Positions 56,774-64,000 of a stretch of 64,000 nt of DNA are shown one piece after another. A program made the position numbers and the translations under genes. The stretch is from an uncultured Collinsella sp. (lineage in GTDB: Bacteria; Actinomycetota; Coriobacteriia; Coriobacteriales; Coriobacteriaceae), in assembly GCA_900541205.1 (NCBI GenBank), contig UQIV01000002.1:1-64000 (forward strand), read 5' to 3'. Position 1 is the first letter of the stretch. Every line of letters begins with the position of its first letter. Below the pieces are notes generated by a model. That model searched no databases. It saw nothing but the letters and a program-made list of their open reading frames with translations, and was not told the DNA's origin.

Positions 56774-57592
56774 CTAGAGCTCTAGCGTGAGGGTGACAGG
56801 GCAGTGGTCGCTGCCGAAGATATCGCCACGGATACCGGTGTCGCGTACGTTGTCGGCGATTGCGTCGCTTACCAGGAAGTAGTCGATGCGCCAGCCGGCG
56901 TTGTTCTTGCGGGCATTAAAGCGGTAGCTCCACCAGCTGTAGACGCCCTCGACGTCGGGGTTTGCCGCGCGCCAGGTATCGGTAAACCCGGAGTTGAGCA
57001 GCTTGGTAAACTTGCCGCGTTCTTCGTCCGAAAAGCCGGCGTTGCCGCGGTTGGACTTGGGGTTCTTAAGGTCGATCTCCTCGTGCGCAACGTTAAAGTC
57101 GCCGCAGGTCACGACGGGTTTGCCGGTCTCGCGCTCGAGCGCGCTCAAAAAGTCGCGGTAGGCATCGTCCCAGGCCATGCGCACGTCGATGCGGGCGAGT
57201 TCGTTTTGCGCGTTGGGAGTGTAGACATCCACAAACCAGAACTTGTCGAACTCCAGCGCGCAGACGCGGCCCTCGGTTACGGCTTGGGCGACGAGCTCGG
57301 CCGCCTCGCCCTCGCCGGCGTAGGGCAGCAGCGCATCGGCACGCAGTACGCGCAGCGGTTCCTGGCGGCTAAAGACCGCAGTGCCCGAATAGCCTTTACG
57401 CTCGGCGTAGCTCCAGGTTTGGTGATAACCGGGCAGGTCAATATCGACCTGGCCTTCTTGCAGCTTGGTCTCTTGCAGCGCCAGGATATCGACGTCGAGT
57501 TCTTGCGCGATCTGGATAAAGCTCGGGTCCTTTTTGAGCACGGCGCGCAGGCCGTTGACGTTCCACGAGGCGAAAGTGTAAGTCTGAGGCAT
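56774..57592 (-). CDS. xth: Exodeoxyribonuclease III (AP endonuclease)
   Basis: A protein of 272 aa of the EEP fold: FASWNVNGLRAVLKK, LALQETKLQ (metal-binding Glu), VYTPNAQNELARIDVR, TCGDFNVAHEEIDLKNPKSN, WWSYRFNARKNNAGWRIDYFL and GSDHCPVTL (catalytic Asp/His). It repairs abasic sites. AAAGGACACC precedes the ATG. It is a single gene convergent with the ECF operon. Confidence 0.96.
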   Translation of the reverse strand: MPQTYTFASWNVNGLRAVLKKDPSFIQIAQELDVDILALQETKLQEGQVDIDLPGYHQTWSYAERKGYSGTAVFSRQEPLRVLRADALLPYAGEGEAAELVAQAVTEGRVCALEFDKFWFVDVYTPNAQNELARIDVRMAWDDAYRDFLSALERETGKPVVTCGDFNVAHEEIDLKNPKSNRGNAGFSDEERGKFTKLLNSGFTDTWRAANPDVEGVYSWWSYRFNARKNNAGWRIDYFLVSDAIADNVRDTGIRGDIFGSDHCPVTLTLEL

Positions 57593-57705
57593 GGTGTCCT
57601 TTCGACGGGGTTGGCAGGCTTAAGATTAACGCAACAAGAGCGGGGCGGAGTCCGCGAGTGATGGTGCGAACGCCGCCGTCCCGGAGACACGGACGGAGGA
57701 CATAT

Positions 57706-58458
57706 ATGACGCAGGCAATATCGGACCCCAAACAAGCCTCCGCCGCGCTGGCGGAGCTGTTCGAAACCCATAGCCACGTGGTCTTCTTTGGCGGCGCGGG
57801 CGTTTCCACGGCAAGCGGCATTCCCGATTTTCGCAGCGTGGACGGCCTGTATCACCAGCGGTTTTCCTATCCGCCCGAGACCATGCTCTCGCATAGCTTT
57901 TACGAGGCACATCCGGCCGAGTTTTTCGACTTCTACCGGACCAAGATGATCGCCCTTAACGCCAAGCCCAACCACTGCCACGCCAAGCTGGCGGAGCTGG
58001 AGCGCGCCGGCAAGCTCGATGCCGTGGTGACGCAAAATATCGACGGCCTGCATCAGGCGGCTGGTTCACGGCGCGTGTTTGAGCTGCATGGCTCGGTCCA
58101 CCGCAATATCTGTCAGACATGCGGCGCGGTCTACAACGCCGAATGGATTTGCGCGCGCGAGCACGAGGATGCCGCGGGCGTGCCCGTGTGTCCTGCGTGC
58201 GGCGGTCGCATCAAGCCCGATGTGGTCCTCTACGAAGAGCCGCTCGATGAGCGTGTACTTACCGGCGCCGTTGCTGCCATCGCCGCGGCCGACGCCCTCG
58301 TCGTGGGTGGAACCTCGCTCGTAGTGTATCCGGCGGCGGGCCTCACTCGTTACTTTACTGGCGATACGCTGGCCATTTGCAATTTGGCGCCCACCGATCA
58401 GGATGCAAATGCCGACCTGCTGATTTCTTGCGACATCGCGGCCGCGTTTGCGTTCTAG
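57706..58458 (+). CDS. NAD-dependent deacylase (sirtuin)
   Basis: A protein of 250 aa with FFGGAGVSTASGIPDFRS, TQNIDGLHQAAG, the catalytic His in ELHGSVHRN, zinc cysteines CQTCG and CPACGG, IKPDVVLYEEPLDE and VVGGTSLVVYPAAGL. It removes acyl groups from protein lysines using NAD. The Ala/Ser/Gly make-up of the pocket motif PDFRSVDGLY fits class U or M-like bacterial sirtuins. The ATG at 57706 follows GGAGGACATAT. Confidence 0.93.
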   Translation: MTQAISDPKQASAALAELFETHSHVVFFGGAGVSTASGIPDFRSVDGLYHQRFSYPPETMLSHSFYEAHPAEFFDFYRTKMIALNAKPNHCHAKLAELERAGKLDAVVTQNIDGLHQAAGSRRVFELHGSVHRNICQTCGAVYNAEWICAREHEDAAGVPVCPACGGRIKPDVVLYEEPLDERVLTGAVAAIAAADALVVGGTSLVVYPAAGLTRYFTGDTLAICNLAPTDQDANADLLISCDIAAAFAF

Positions 58459-58472
58459 CCCGCGCGCGCGGA

Positions 58473-58540
58473 TACAATAGAAAGACTGATTGCAAAGCGA
58501 CCCCGCCGCCAGCGCCCGAGCGCGGCGGCGTGGGCATTTT
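58473..58540 (+). promoter_or_regulatory. folP leader: -10 box and GC-rich hairpin
   Basis: TACAAT at 58473-58478 is a likely -10 (TTGCGT, 19 bases upstream, is a weak -35). The leader then has CCCCGCCGCC facing GGCGGCGTGGG around 58500-58532, followed by CATTTT; this could attenuate. The ribosome site AGGAGG follows at 58541-58546. Confidence 0.4.
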
Positions 58541-58552
58541 AGGAGGATGTTC

Positions 58553-60295
58553 ATGGCGAACGACAGCAAGACATGGCGGTGCGGAAAGTACGAGCTCAGC
58601 TTTGACCGTCCGCGCATCATGGGCGTCCTCAACGTGACGCCCGATTCGTTTAGCGACGGCGGTGAGCACTTTGACCAGGATGCCGCCATCGAGTACGGCC
58701 TGGCGATGCTCGATGCTGGCGCCGACATCATCGACGTGGGCGGCGAGTCCACGCGCCCCGGCTTTACCCCGGTCAACCCCGACGAGGAGGCGCGTCGCGT
58801 GCTGCCCGTCGTGCGCGCGCTCGCCAAAGAGGGCGCCATCGTCTCAATCGACACGCGTCATGTGGCGGTTGCCAAGGCGGCCGTGCGCTGCGGCGCCTCG
58901 ATCGTCAACGACGTGACGGGCTTCACCGATCCCAAGATGGTCGAGTTTGTTAAGACGAGTACCTGCGGCGTCATCGTGATGCATGCCGGCGAGGTCGCCG
59001 CGCCCGCACGCACGCACGCAACGGTGCAGCTCGATACCTCGGCAGCGGCGTTTGTTGCCGAGAAGGCGCGCGAGGCGGCTGCCGAGGCCGCGCGTGAGGC
59101 CGAGAAGCCGGCTCGCCGCCGTCGCGGCAAGTTGCTGGGCGAGCCTAAGCCGGAGGCCAAGCTTCCGGGCGGCGTGGTGCAGCCCTCGTTGCCGTTTGGC
59201 GAACCGGAGCCCACGTCCGAGCCTTCAAGCGAGCAGGAGACGCCGGCCGCCGAGCAGGCTGCTGCCGCCGAGACCGTCGCGCCCGCGCCCGAGGCCGCGC
59301 CCGAGGCCACCGAGGCCGCATCGGAGTCCAATGACCGACTGGCCGCCATGATGCGCCGCAGCGCCCGCCGCGAGGAAGCCTACGTGCCCACCTCGCAGCT
59401 CCGCCGCTTCACCCTGCCCGATTCGGCGCCCATCATGCGCCGCGTCATGGGCTTTCTGTCCGACCAGGCCCGCACGCTCATCCATGCCGGCGTGTCGCGC
59501 GACCGCATCTGCATCGATCCTGGCCCGGGCTTTGGTAAGTCGGCTAACGAAGACATCGTCATCCAGCGCGAGACTGCCAAGATGGCGTCGCTGGGCTATC
59601 CGCTCATGTGTGCCGTGTCGCGCAAGCGCTTTGTGGGCGCCGTCTCGGGCGTGACCGAGGCCGCCGAGCGCGATGCCGCTACGTTTGGCGTGTGCCTGGG
59701 CGCCATCCAGGCCGGTGCCAACATCGTGCGCGTGCACGACGTCGCGGGCTTTGCGCAGTTCCTGAACGGTTACTGGGCCGTCGCCAAGCCGCAGCCGCGC
59801 CGTGCGTTTGTGGCCGTGGGCTCCAACCTGGGGCATCGTTGCGACAACATCCGCGCCGCACGCGACATGATCGCCGAGATTCCGCTCACCTGCGTGTCCA
59901 ACTCCTCCAAGATCTACGAGAGCGAGCCGGCCTACGAGACGCGCCAGGACGCGTTTGCCAACGCCGTCATCGAGATTAAGACCGAGCTGGCGCCGTTGGT
60001 GCTGCTCGACGAGCTCATGAAGATCGAGGCCGAGCTGGGGCGCGACCGCTCCAAAAAGGCCAAGGTCAACGGTCCGCGCACCATCGACCTGGACCTGCTG
60101 TGGATGGACGGCGAGACCCACGGCGGCAAAAAGCTGCGCCTGCCGCATCCGCTGATCGGCGAGCGCGACTTTGTGCTGGTGCCGCTCGAGGACCTGATGC
60201 ACGACCCGGCGCGGTTCTTCCGCTACAACGGCGTCGAGGTCAAGGAGCCCGAGGATCGCGTGGGCCATATCGTGGGCGAATTGGGGCGTATGTAG
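58553..60295 (+). CDS. Bifunctional dihydropteroate synthase / HPPK (FolP-FolK fusion)
   Basis: A protein of 580 aa. DHPS motifs: MGVLNVTPDSFSDGGEHFD, DIIDVGGESTRPGF, VSIDTRHVAVAKAA, IVNDVTGF, and after a long insert DPGPGFGKSANEDI, AVSRKRFVGAV and VRVHDVAGF. The insert (about residues 160-290) is Ala/Glu/Pro-rich low complexity and splits the barrel. From about residue 420 the HPPK domain follows: RAFVAVGSNLGHRCDNI, YESEPAYETRQDAFANAVIEI, GPRTIDLDLLWMDG and LPHPLIGERDFVLVPLEDL. The fusion performs two consecutive folate steps. AGGAGG precedes the ATG. No folB or folE adjoins. Confidence 0.93.
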   Translation: MANDSKTWRCGKYELSFDRPRIMGVLNVTPDSFSDGGEHFDQDAAIEYGLAMLDAGADIIDVGGESTRPGFTPVNPDEEARRVLPVVRALAKEGAIVSIDTRHVAVAKAAVRCGASIVNDVTGFTDPKMVEFVKTSTCGVIVMHAGEVAAPARTHATVQLDTSAAAFVAEKAREAAAEAAREAEKPARRRRGKLLGEPKPEAKLPGGVVQPSLPFGEPEPTSEPSSEQETPAAEQAAAAETVAPAPEAAPEATEAASESNDRLAAMMRRSARREEAYVPTSQLRRFTLPDSAPIMRRVMGFLSDQARTLIHAGVSRDRICIDPGPGFGKSANEDIVIQRETAKMASLGYPLMCAVSRKRFVGAVSGVTEAAERDAATFGVCLGAIQAGANIVRVHDVAGFAQFLNGYWAVAKPQPRRAFVAVGSNLGHRCDNIRAARDMIAEIPLTCVSNSSKIYESEPAYETRQDAFANAVIEIKTELAPLVLLDELMKIEAELGRDRSKKAKVNGPRTIDLDLLWMDGETHGGKKLRLPHPLIGERDFVLVPLEDLMHDPARFFRYNGVEVKEPEDRVGHIVGELGRM

Positions 60296-60997
60296 ATGAT
60301 CGAGATGAATGCTGTTGCCGCCGGCACCGAGCTCGACGCGGCGCGCGACGCGGGCCGCGAGGGCGTGTCCGCGGGCTGGTGCGCATGGAGCGCGGGCGAG
60401 GCGTCGTTGACGTTTTCGCTGGTCGTGCGCCCGGATGTGAACATGCATGCCTTCCACGGCCTGCCGTTTGTGGCCGCGATGGGCATGATGGACGCGCTCG
60501 TGGGCACGGCTTCGACGCCGGGGCTGGGCCTTGCCGGCAAGGTGGGTATTCAGTGGCCGAGCGACATTGTGTGCGGCGCGCCCGCGTTTGAGACGTCGTT
60601 CGCGCGCGTCGCCGTCAACGGTGGTGCCGGTGCTGCGGGCATGTTCGGTGCCGTGACGGTGGATATTGGGCGTTCGGCGCTGAGCGAGCTTGGTGTGGAT
60701 GTGGCCGACGAAGCGCTGGTCGAGGCGCTGGCCGCCGCCGTGCTGGCCCGCGTGGACACCTGGGCGGTTGTTGCCAACACGCCGCAAGGCGCCGCAGGGC
60801 CGCTGGCTCCCGTGCTGGGCGAGTATTTCGACATGGTGCCGTTGCTCGGTCGCCAAGTTGCGGCGGTGTCGCCTAACGGCTTGCCGCTTGCGGTCGGTGT
60901 GTTTGCGGGCCTGGACATCTGGGGTCGCGCGACCATCAAGACCGATGCCGGCGAGCAAGAGTTTCCGCCCGAGGCCGTACGAATTCGCGGACTGTAA
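60296..60997 (+). CDS. BirA-like biotin/lipoate ligase domain protein, diverged
   Basis: A protein of 233 aa. Parts align with the biotin protein ligase catalytic domain: SLTFSLVVRPDVNMHAFHGL (FSlvLrP), GLAGKVGIQWPSDIVC (kIKWPNDil) and the C-terminal DIWGRATIKTDAGEQEF. But the GRGRxGR biotin-binding loop is not intact (only AGREGVSAG is near the place) and KxxGIL is missing. There is no N-terminal HTH. It may be a diverged ligase or a relative with a lost active site. Its ATG directly follows the folP-folK stop, so it is co-transcribed. Confidence 0.55.
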   Translation: MIEMNAVAAGTELDAARDAGREGVSAGWCAWSAGEASLTFSLVVRPDVNMHAFHGLPFVAAMGMMDALVGTASTPGLGLAGKVGIQWPSDIVCGAPAFETSFARVAVNGGAGAAGMFGAVTVDIGRSALSELGVDVADEALVEALAAAVLARVDTWAVVANTPQGAAGPLAPVLGEYFDMVPLLGRQVAAVSPNGLPLAVGVFAGLDIWGRATIKTDAGEQEFPPEAVRIRGL

Positions 60998-61034
60998 CGC
61001 GAGGCACCCGCGCTCAAAGATAACGATGACAACG

Positions 61035-61068
61035 AAGCCCTCTTCGGCCTGTGCCGGGGAGGGCTTTG
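61035..61068 (+). terminator. Terminator after the folP-folK operon
   Basis: AAGCCCTC pairs with GAGGGCTT around a 16-base loop, followed by TGCGTGAC. The T-run is weak. Confidence 0.65.
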
Positions 61069-61094
61069 CGTGACTGCGGGGTAGCACCTCGGAC

Positions 61095-61135
61095 CTATTC
61101 CTCAAAACTGAAAATTTTTCGATTTTGAGGAATAG
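61095..61135. repeat. 41-bp palindrome, family C copy 1
   Basis: CTATTCCTCAAAA pairs with TTTTGAGGAATAG; the centre holds a second dyad GAAAA-T-TTTTC. Total 41 bases. Confidence 0.9.
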
Positions 61136-61180
61136 AATTAAGCCAGCTCGGGCTTTTGCGAGGTATATTCGTTGCAGAGC

Positions 61181-61221
61181 CTATTCCTCGAAACTGAAAA
61201 ATTTTCGTTTTTGAGGAATAG
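61181..61221. repeat. 41-bp palindrome, family C copy 2
   Basis: CTATTCCTCGAAA faces TTTTTGAGGAATAG with the same GAAAA/TTTTC centre, 86 bases after copy 1 start to start. A TATATT box at 61163-61168 lies between the two copies and could be the ATPase promoter. Copy 2 ends 27 bases before the ATPase ATG. Confidence 0.9.
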
Positions 61222-61247
61222 CGATAAAAGACCGCAGGGAGGCGCCA

Positions 61248-62444
61248 ATGAAACTCATCAATAGAACGTCATACATGGACATGTTGACGAGCCTTATTGG
61301 CGTGCCGGACATCAAGGTCATAACGGGCATTCGCCGTGGCGGTAAGTCAAAATTGCTCGAGGCCCTCCGCGATTACGTGGAGGCAAATCTGTCCAATTCG
61401 AATGTCATCCATATCAATTACAACCTCGACGAGTTCGAGGACCTGCTCGAATATCATGCCCTGCTCGCCTATGTAAAAGAGCATCGAGCGTCCGACAAGC
61501 AAAACTTCCTGCTTATCGATGAGGTTCAGATGTGCGACGGCTTTGAACGCGCGATCAACAGCCTCCATGCATCCGAGCAGTACGACATTTTCATTACCGG
61601 ATCGAACGCCTTTTTGCTGTCGAGCGATCTGTCGACGCTCTTTACGGGGCGTACGTTCGAGATCGAGGTTTTCCCATTCTCGTTTGAGGAGTATCGTCTC
61701 TATGGCGACGAGGGCGATGTCGACCGCGACTTCGATGAGTACGCGAGAACCGGCGGTATGTCCGGCTCTTACCCTTATCCACTGCAGGAGCAGCGCTATC
61801 AATATCTCTCCAATGTCTTTAAAACGCTCATCGTGAGGGATATCGTGCAGCGGCATAACGTGAGAAACGAATCGGCGCTGCTGCGCATTGCCGATTACAT
61901 GATGGACAACGTTTCCAACATTACGTCGGCACGCAACATTACTGATGCATTAAATGCGGATGGGCTAAAGATTACGAACAAGACGGTCGGCACGTACATG
62001 GGGTACCTGTGCGATGCGTTTGCCTTCTATAAAGTTCGTCGGTACGACATTCGCGGCAAAAAATACCTTAAGAGCGGCGAGAAATATTACCTGGCAGACC
62101 ACGCGTTCAAATACGCACTGCTCGGTACACGTGATATGGATTGGGGACGCGTATACGAGAACATGGTGGCCATCGAGCTGCTGCGCCGCGGATACGAGGT
62201 ATACGTCGGTGTGCTCTATAAAAAGGAAATTGACTTTATAGCAATCAAGCGAAGCGAGAAGCTCTACATTCAGGTGAGCGACGACATCAGCTCGGATAAG
62301 ACATTTGAACGCGAGATTTCACCACTGCTGAGCATTGGCGACGCGTACCCCAAGATGATTCTCGCCCGAACGCATCACGAGGCCACGGACCGCAATGGGG
62401 TGCAGATCGTGGACCTGGCGAGGTGGCTATGCGGCGAGGCGTAG
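61248..62444 (+). CDS. AAA ATPase with DUF4143
   Basis: A protein of 398 aa. The N-terminal AAA_14 domain has Walker A TGIRRGGKSKLLEAL, Walker B FLLIDEVQMCDGFERAI and sensor IFITGSNAFLLSSDL. The C-terminal DUF4143 region shows GRVYENMVAIELLRRGYEVYVG and KEIDFIAIKRSEKLYIQV, a PD-(D/E)XK-like core (E...D-x-I-x-V). Such proteins are widespread solitary genes of unknown role. The coding sequence is AT-richer than the folate operon. GGGAGG precedes the ATG. It is bracketed by three family-C palindromes. Confidence 0.85.
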   Translation: MKLINRTSYMDMLTSLIGVPDIKVITGIRRGGKSKLLEALRDYVEANLSNSNVIHINYNLDEFEDLLEYHALLAYVKEHRASDKQNFLLIDEVQMCDGFERAINSLHASEQYDIFITGSNAFLLSSDLSTLFTGRTFEIEVFPFSFEEYRLYGDEGDVDRDFDEYARTGGMSGSYPYPLQEQRYQYLSNVFKTLIVRDIVQRHNVRNESALLRIADYMMDNVSNITSARNITDALNADGLKITNKTVGTYMGYLCDAFAFYKVRRYDIRGKKYLKSGEKYYLADHAFKYALLGTRDMDWGRVYENMVAIELLRRGYEVYVGVLYKKEIDFIAIKRSEKLYIQVSDDISSDKTFEREISPLLSIGDAYPKMILARTHHEATDRNGVQIVDLARWLCGEA

Positions 62445-62452
62445 CAGAAAGC

Positions 62453-62493
62453 CTATTTCTCAAAACTGATAAATTTTCGATTTTGAGGAATAG
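62453..62493. repeat. 41-bp palindrome, family C copy 3
   Basis: CTATTTCTCAAAA faces TTTTGAGGAATAG (one G-U) with centre CTGATAAATTTTCGA. It starts nine bases after the ATPase stop. Confidence 0.9.
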
Positions 62494-62549
62494 GACCGAT
62501 GCGTTGCCTAGTTCGCCGCTCGCGTTCGTGCTTGACTTAAGCTCCTGCT

Positions 62550-63323
62550 CTATCCCAGCTCCTGCATACGGCGGTAGATTTCGCAGATACCCTTGATGGT
62601 GAGCTGTCCGTCGACCACGTCGAAGGCATCGGTCGAATCGGCGACGATGCTGGCGAGGCCGCCCGTGGCGATAACGGTGGCATCCTCGCGGCCCAGCTCG
62701 CGCTTCATGCGCGCGACCAGGCCCTCAGCCATGGCGGCGGCGCCCGTTACGGCGCCGACCTTGATGCACTCCTCGGTATCGCGGCCGATGGCGTGCTCGG
62801 GCGCCTCGAGCGGAACGCTGGCGAGCTTGGCGGCTCGGGCGGCGAGCGCGTCCATCGAAATGCGGATGCCCGGCGCAATCGCTCCACCAATGTAATAACC
62901 GTCCTCATCGATGACGTCGATATTGGTCGCGGTGCCAAAGTCCACCACGATTGCCGGCGCGCCGTAGAAGGTCTCGGCCGCAACGGCGTTAGCGACGCGA
63001 TCGGCGCCTACGGCCTGGGGACGCGCCGCGCGCAGCTTGGTCACCGCGGCCGTCTGCGGCCCGATAACGATGGCGTCCGCGGCAATGCGGTCGGCCACAG
63101 TGTGCCACTCGCGCGAGAGCTGCGGCACCACGCCGGCGAAGGCGATCGCGTCGACCGCGTCGAGCGAGAGGCCGTACATCTTAAAGAAGCCCATCAGGCG
63201 CACATGGATCTCGTCGGCGGTATAGGAGCGGTCGGTGGGCATGCGCCACGACTGCACCAGCTCGTCTCCGTCAAACAGGCCCATGGCCGTCTGCGTGTTT
63301 CCCATATCGATAGCGAGCAGCAT
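62550..63323 (-). CDS. coaX: Type III pantothenate kinase
   Basis: A protein of 257 aa of the ASKHA fold: MLLAIDMGNTQTAMGLFDG, GADRVANAVAAETFYG, VVDFGTATNIDVID and GGAIAPGIRISMDAL. It phosphorylates pantothenate, the first CoA step, and is not feedback inhibited by CoA in known members. The start at 63323 follows GGGAGTAGAC; a frame to 63344 is less likely. A minus-strand -10-like TACAAT is at 63360-63365. Confidence 0.95.
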   Translation of the reverse strand: MLLAIDMGNTQTAMGLFDGDELVQSWRMPTDRSYTADEIHVRLMGFFKMYGLSLDAVDAIAFAGVVPQLSREWHTVADRIAADAIVIGPQTAAVTKLRAARPQAVGADRVANAVAAETFYGAPAIVVDFGTATNIDVIDEDGYYIGGAIAPGIRISMDALAARAAKLASVPLEAPEHAIGRDTEECIKVGAVTGAAAMAEGLVARMKRELGREDATVIATGGLASIVADSTDAFDVVDGQLTIKGICEIYRRMQELG

Positions 63324-63460
63324 GTCTACTCCCGGTGTTGGCATAAAAGGACGCGCACCATTGTATACGTGCCGTCGACGGCGCTCGGCTGCGATTCGTT
63401 TACGGTGATAGGGGCTGAGGGGTTTTAAATATGAAGGAATTATGCTCTACGAGATTTTCC

Positions 63461-63489
63461 TTGCCGTTTACCGAACTCCCGCGTAATAT
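63461..63489 (+). promoter_or_regulatory. Promoter of the initiator tRNA gene
   Basis: TTGCCG (63461-63466) and TAATAT (63484-63489) are 17 bases apart. Transcription would start near 63496, 25 bases before the tRNA. Confidence 0.6.
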
Positions 63490-63520
63490 TCTTTCTTGCG
63501 CACATGAGGCGCCCAGACAT

Positions 63521-63597
63521 TGCGGGGTGGAGCAGTCTGGTAGCTCGCCGGGCTCATAACCCGGAGGTCGTAGGTTCAAATCCTGCCCCCGCGACCA
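63521..63597 (+). tRNA. tRNA-fMet (anticodon CAT)
   Basis: A 77-base class I tRNA. Anticodon stem-loop CCGGGCTCATAACCCGG has the three G-C pairs of initiators. D-stem GAGC/GCTC has A11-U24, also initiator-like. The acceptor is TGCGGGG against CCCCGCG, so the 1-72 pair is U-G rather than the C-A mismatch of E. coli; a weak 1-72 pair is the known formylation cue. CCA is encoded. Confidence 0.93.
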
Positions 63598-63605
63598 AGA
63601 ACTTG

Positions 63606-63637
63606 CAGCTCGTCGGCCTAGCCGGCGAGCTTTTTTG
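63606..63637 (+). terminator. Terminator of tRNA-fMet
   Basis: GCTCGTCGGC pairs with GCCGGCGAGC (one G-U) around CTA and is followed by TTTTTTG. Confidence 0.92.
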
Positions 63638-63685
63638 TTATTTCGGGACCGTGTTTTCGGTCCAATTCTCGGCCTCTCAAACAAA

Positions 63686-63903
63686 ATCTCGATCTGTAAC
63701 ATCTAGACCCGATTTGGGCGGCTAGGTGTTACAGATCGAGATATACCGGTGGGTTGGGTCGTGTTTGTCTAAATCTGTAACACGAGGGACGGATTTTGCC
63801 GAGTTGTTGTTATAGATTGAGATTTTCTAGCAGGCGGGTTTGGTTTGTCTCGATCTGTAACAGTAAGACCCAGTTTTGCCGCGTAACTGTTACAGATTGA
63901 GAC
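63686..63903. repeat. Three family-B 57-bp palindromes in array (copies 6, 7, 8)
   Basis: Copies are 63686-63742, 63767-63823 and 63847-63903. The 16-base arms (consensus (A/G)TCTC(A/G)ATCTGTAACA) alternate in orientation and start at 63686, 63727, 63767, 63808, 63847 and 63888, i.e. every 39-41 bases. Spacers differ in sequence. No gene is visible from 63638 to the window end. Confidence 0.92.
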
Positions 63904-64000
63904 AAACCGACGGGCCGCCCTGCCCCATCCACCTGCCGCTACCTGCTGTCCGCCGATTTCCGTTGCGCTGTTGTATTCCCATGCCATATCCTCTAGACAA

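Noticed and set aside
63686..63903. CRISPR array
   Set aside because: The repeated 16-mers alternate in orientation instead of being direct repeats, are too short, and no cas gene is present. The pattern is palindromic, not CRISPR-like.
63769..63987. 72-codon minus-strand open frame
   Set aside because: It runs through family-B palindromes; its sequence is the repeat translated and it has no ribosome site.

Overview
The window reads as chromosomal DNA of a Coriobacteriia bacterium, most likely Collinsella or a close relative. The evidence is high-GC coding sequence, actinobacterial gene orders (rpsF-ssb-rpsR-rplI-dnaB; glmU-prs-pth), a multi-membrane-segment LuxR regulator of the kind common in Coriobacteriia, LPXTG-like surface proteins with KRRKR tails, and many short palindromic intergenic repeats. 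No sequence search was run; all assignments come from motifs, lengths and gene order.

Layout. 1-3.4 kb: 3' end of a pilin-like surface protein, a bactofilin-like membrane protein, a TRIC/UPF0126 channel, a hairpin-rich block bounded by tRNA-Ser-like ends, and two tRNA-Ser genes. 3.8-7.2 kb: ribosomal/replication operon rpsF-ssb-rpsR-rplI, then dnaB. 7.3-26.2 kb: nucleotide synthesis, all on the + strand except one membrane gene: purA, purD, a Nudix hydrolase, an ABC exporter, carA-carB behind a PyrR-type site, purE, a class B sortase, a MoaE-like gene, purF, purM-purN. 26.3-32.7 kb: an orphan PTS IIA, a PPIase, a YqeY protein, a polar amino acid ABC transporter (ATPase, Tat lipoprotein, two permeases) and a cytidylate-kinase-like protein. 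32.7-45.3 kb: an accessory region with an AAA ATPase, a membrane LuxR regulator, and two wall-anchored surface proteins of 793 and 2205 aa separated by ordered repeat cassettes. 45.4-53.2 kb (minus strand): nfnA-nfnB, pth, a nuclease-like gene between two TIR-bounded elements, prs and glmU. 53.4-64 kb: an ECF transporter (T, fused A-A, S), xth, a sirtuin, a folP-folK fusion, a BirA-like protein, a DUF4143 ATPase bracketed by 41-bp palindromes, coaX, initiator tRNA-Met and a three-copy palindrome array.

How it fits together. Most genes are housekeeping: de novo purine and pyrimidine synthesis with PRPP supply, replication and translation, envelope precursor synthesis, and cofactor supply (folate, CoA, possibly biotin, ECF uptake). 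The sortase could anchor the surface proteins.

The most unusual content is in the repeats. A 57-bp palindrome (two 16-bp arms, 25-bp centre) occurs eight times; where copies are clustered, the 16-mers alternate orientation every 39-41 bp. It recurs in fixed order with a second hairpin family whose stems co-vary around a GGGGACAGGCACC-like core. A 41-bp palindrome family brackets the DUF4143 ATPase. Two roughly 200-bp TIR elements sit either side of a nuclease-like gene inserted into the prs-pth neighbourhood. A perfect 32-bp inverted repeat lies between carB and purE.
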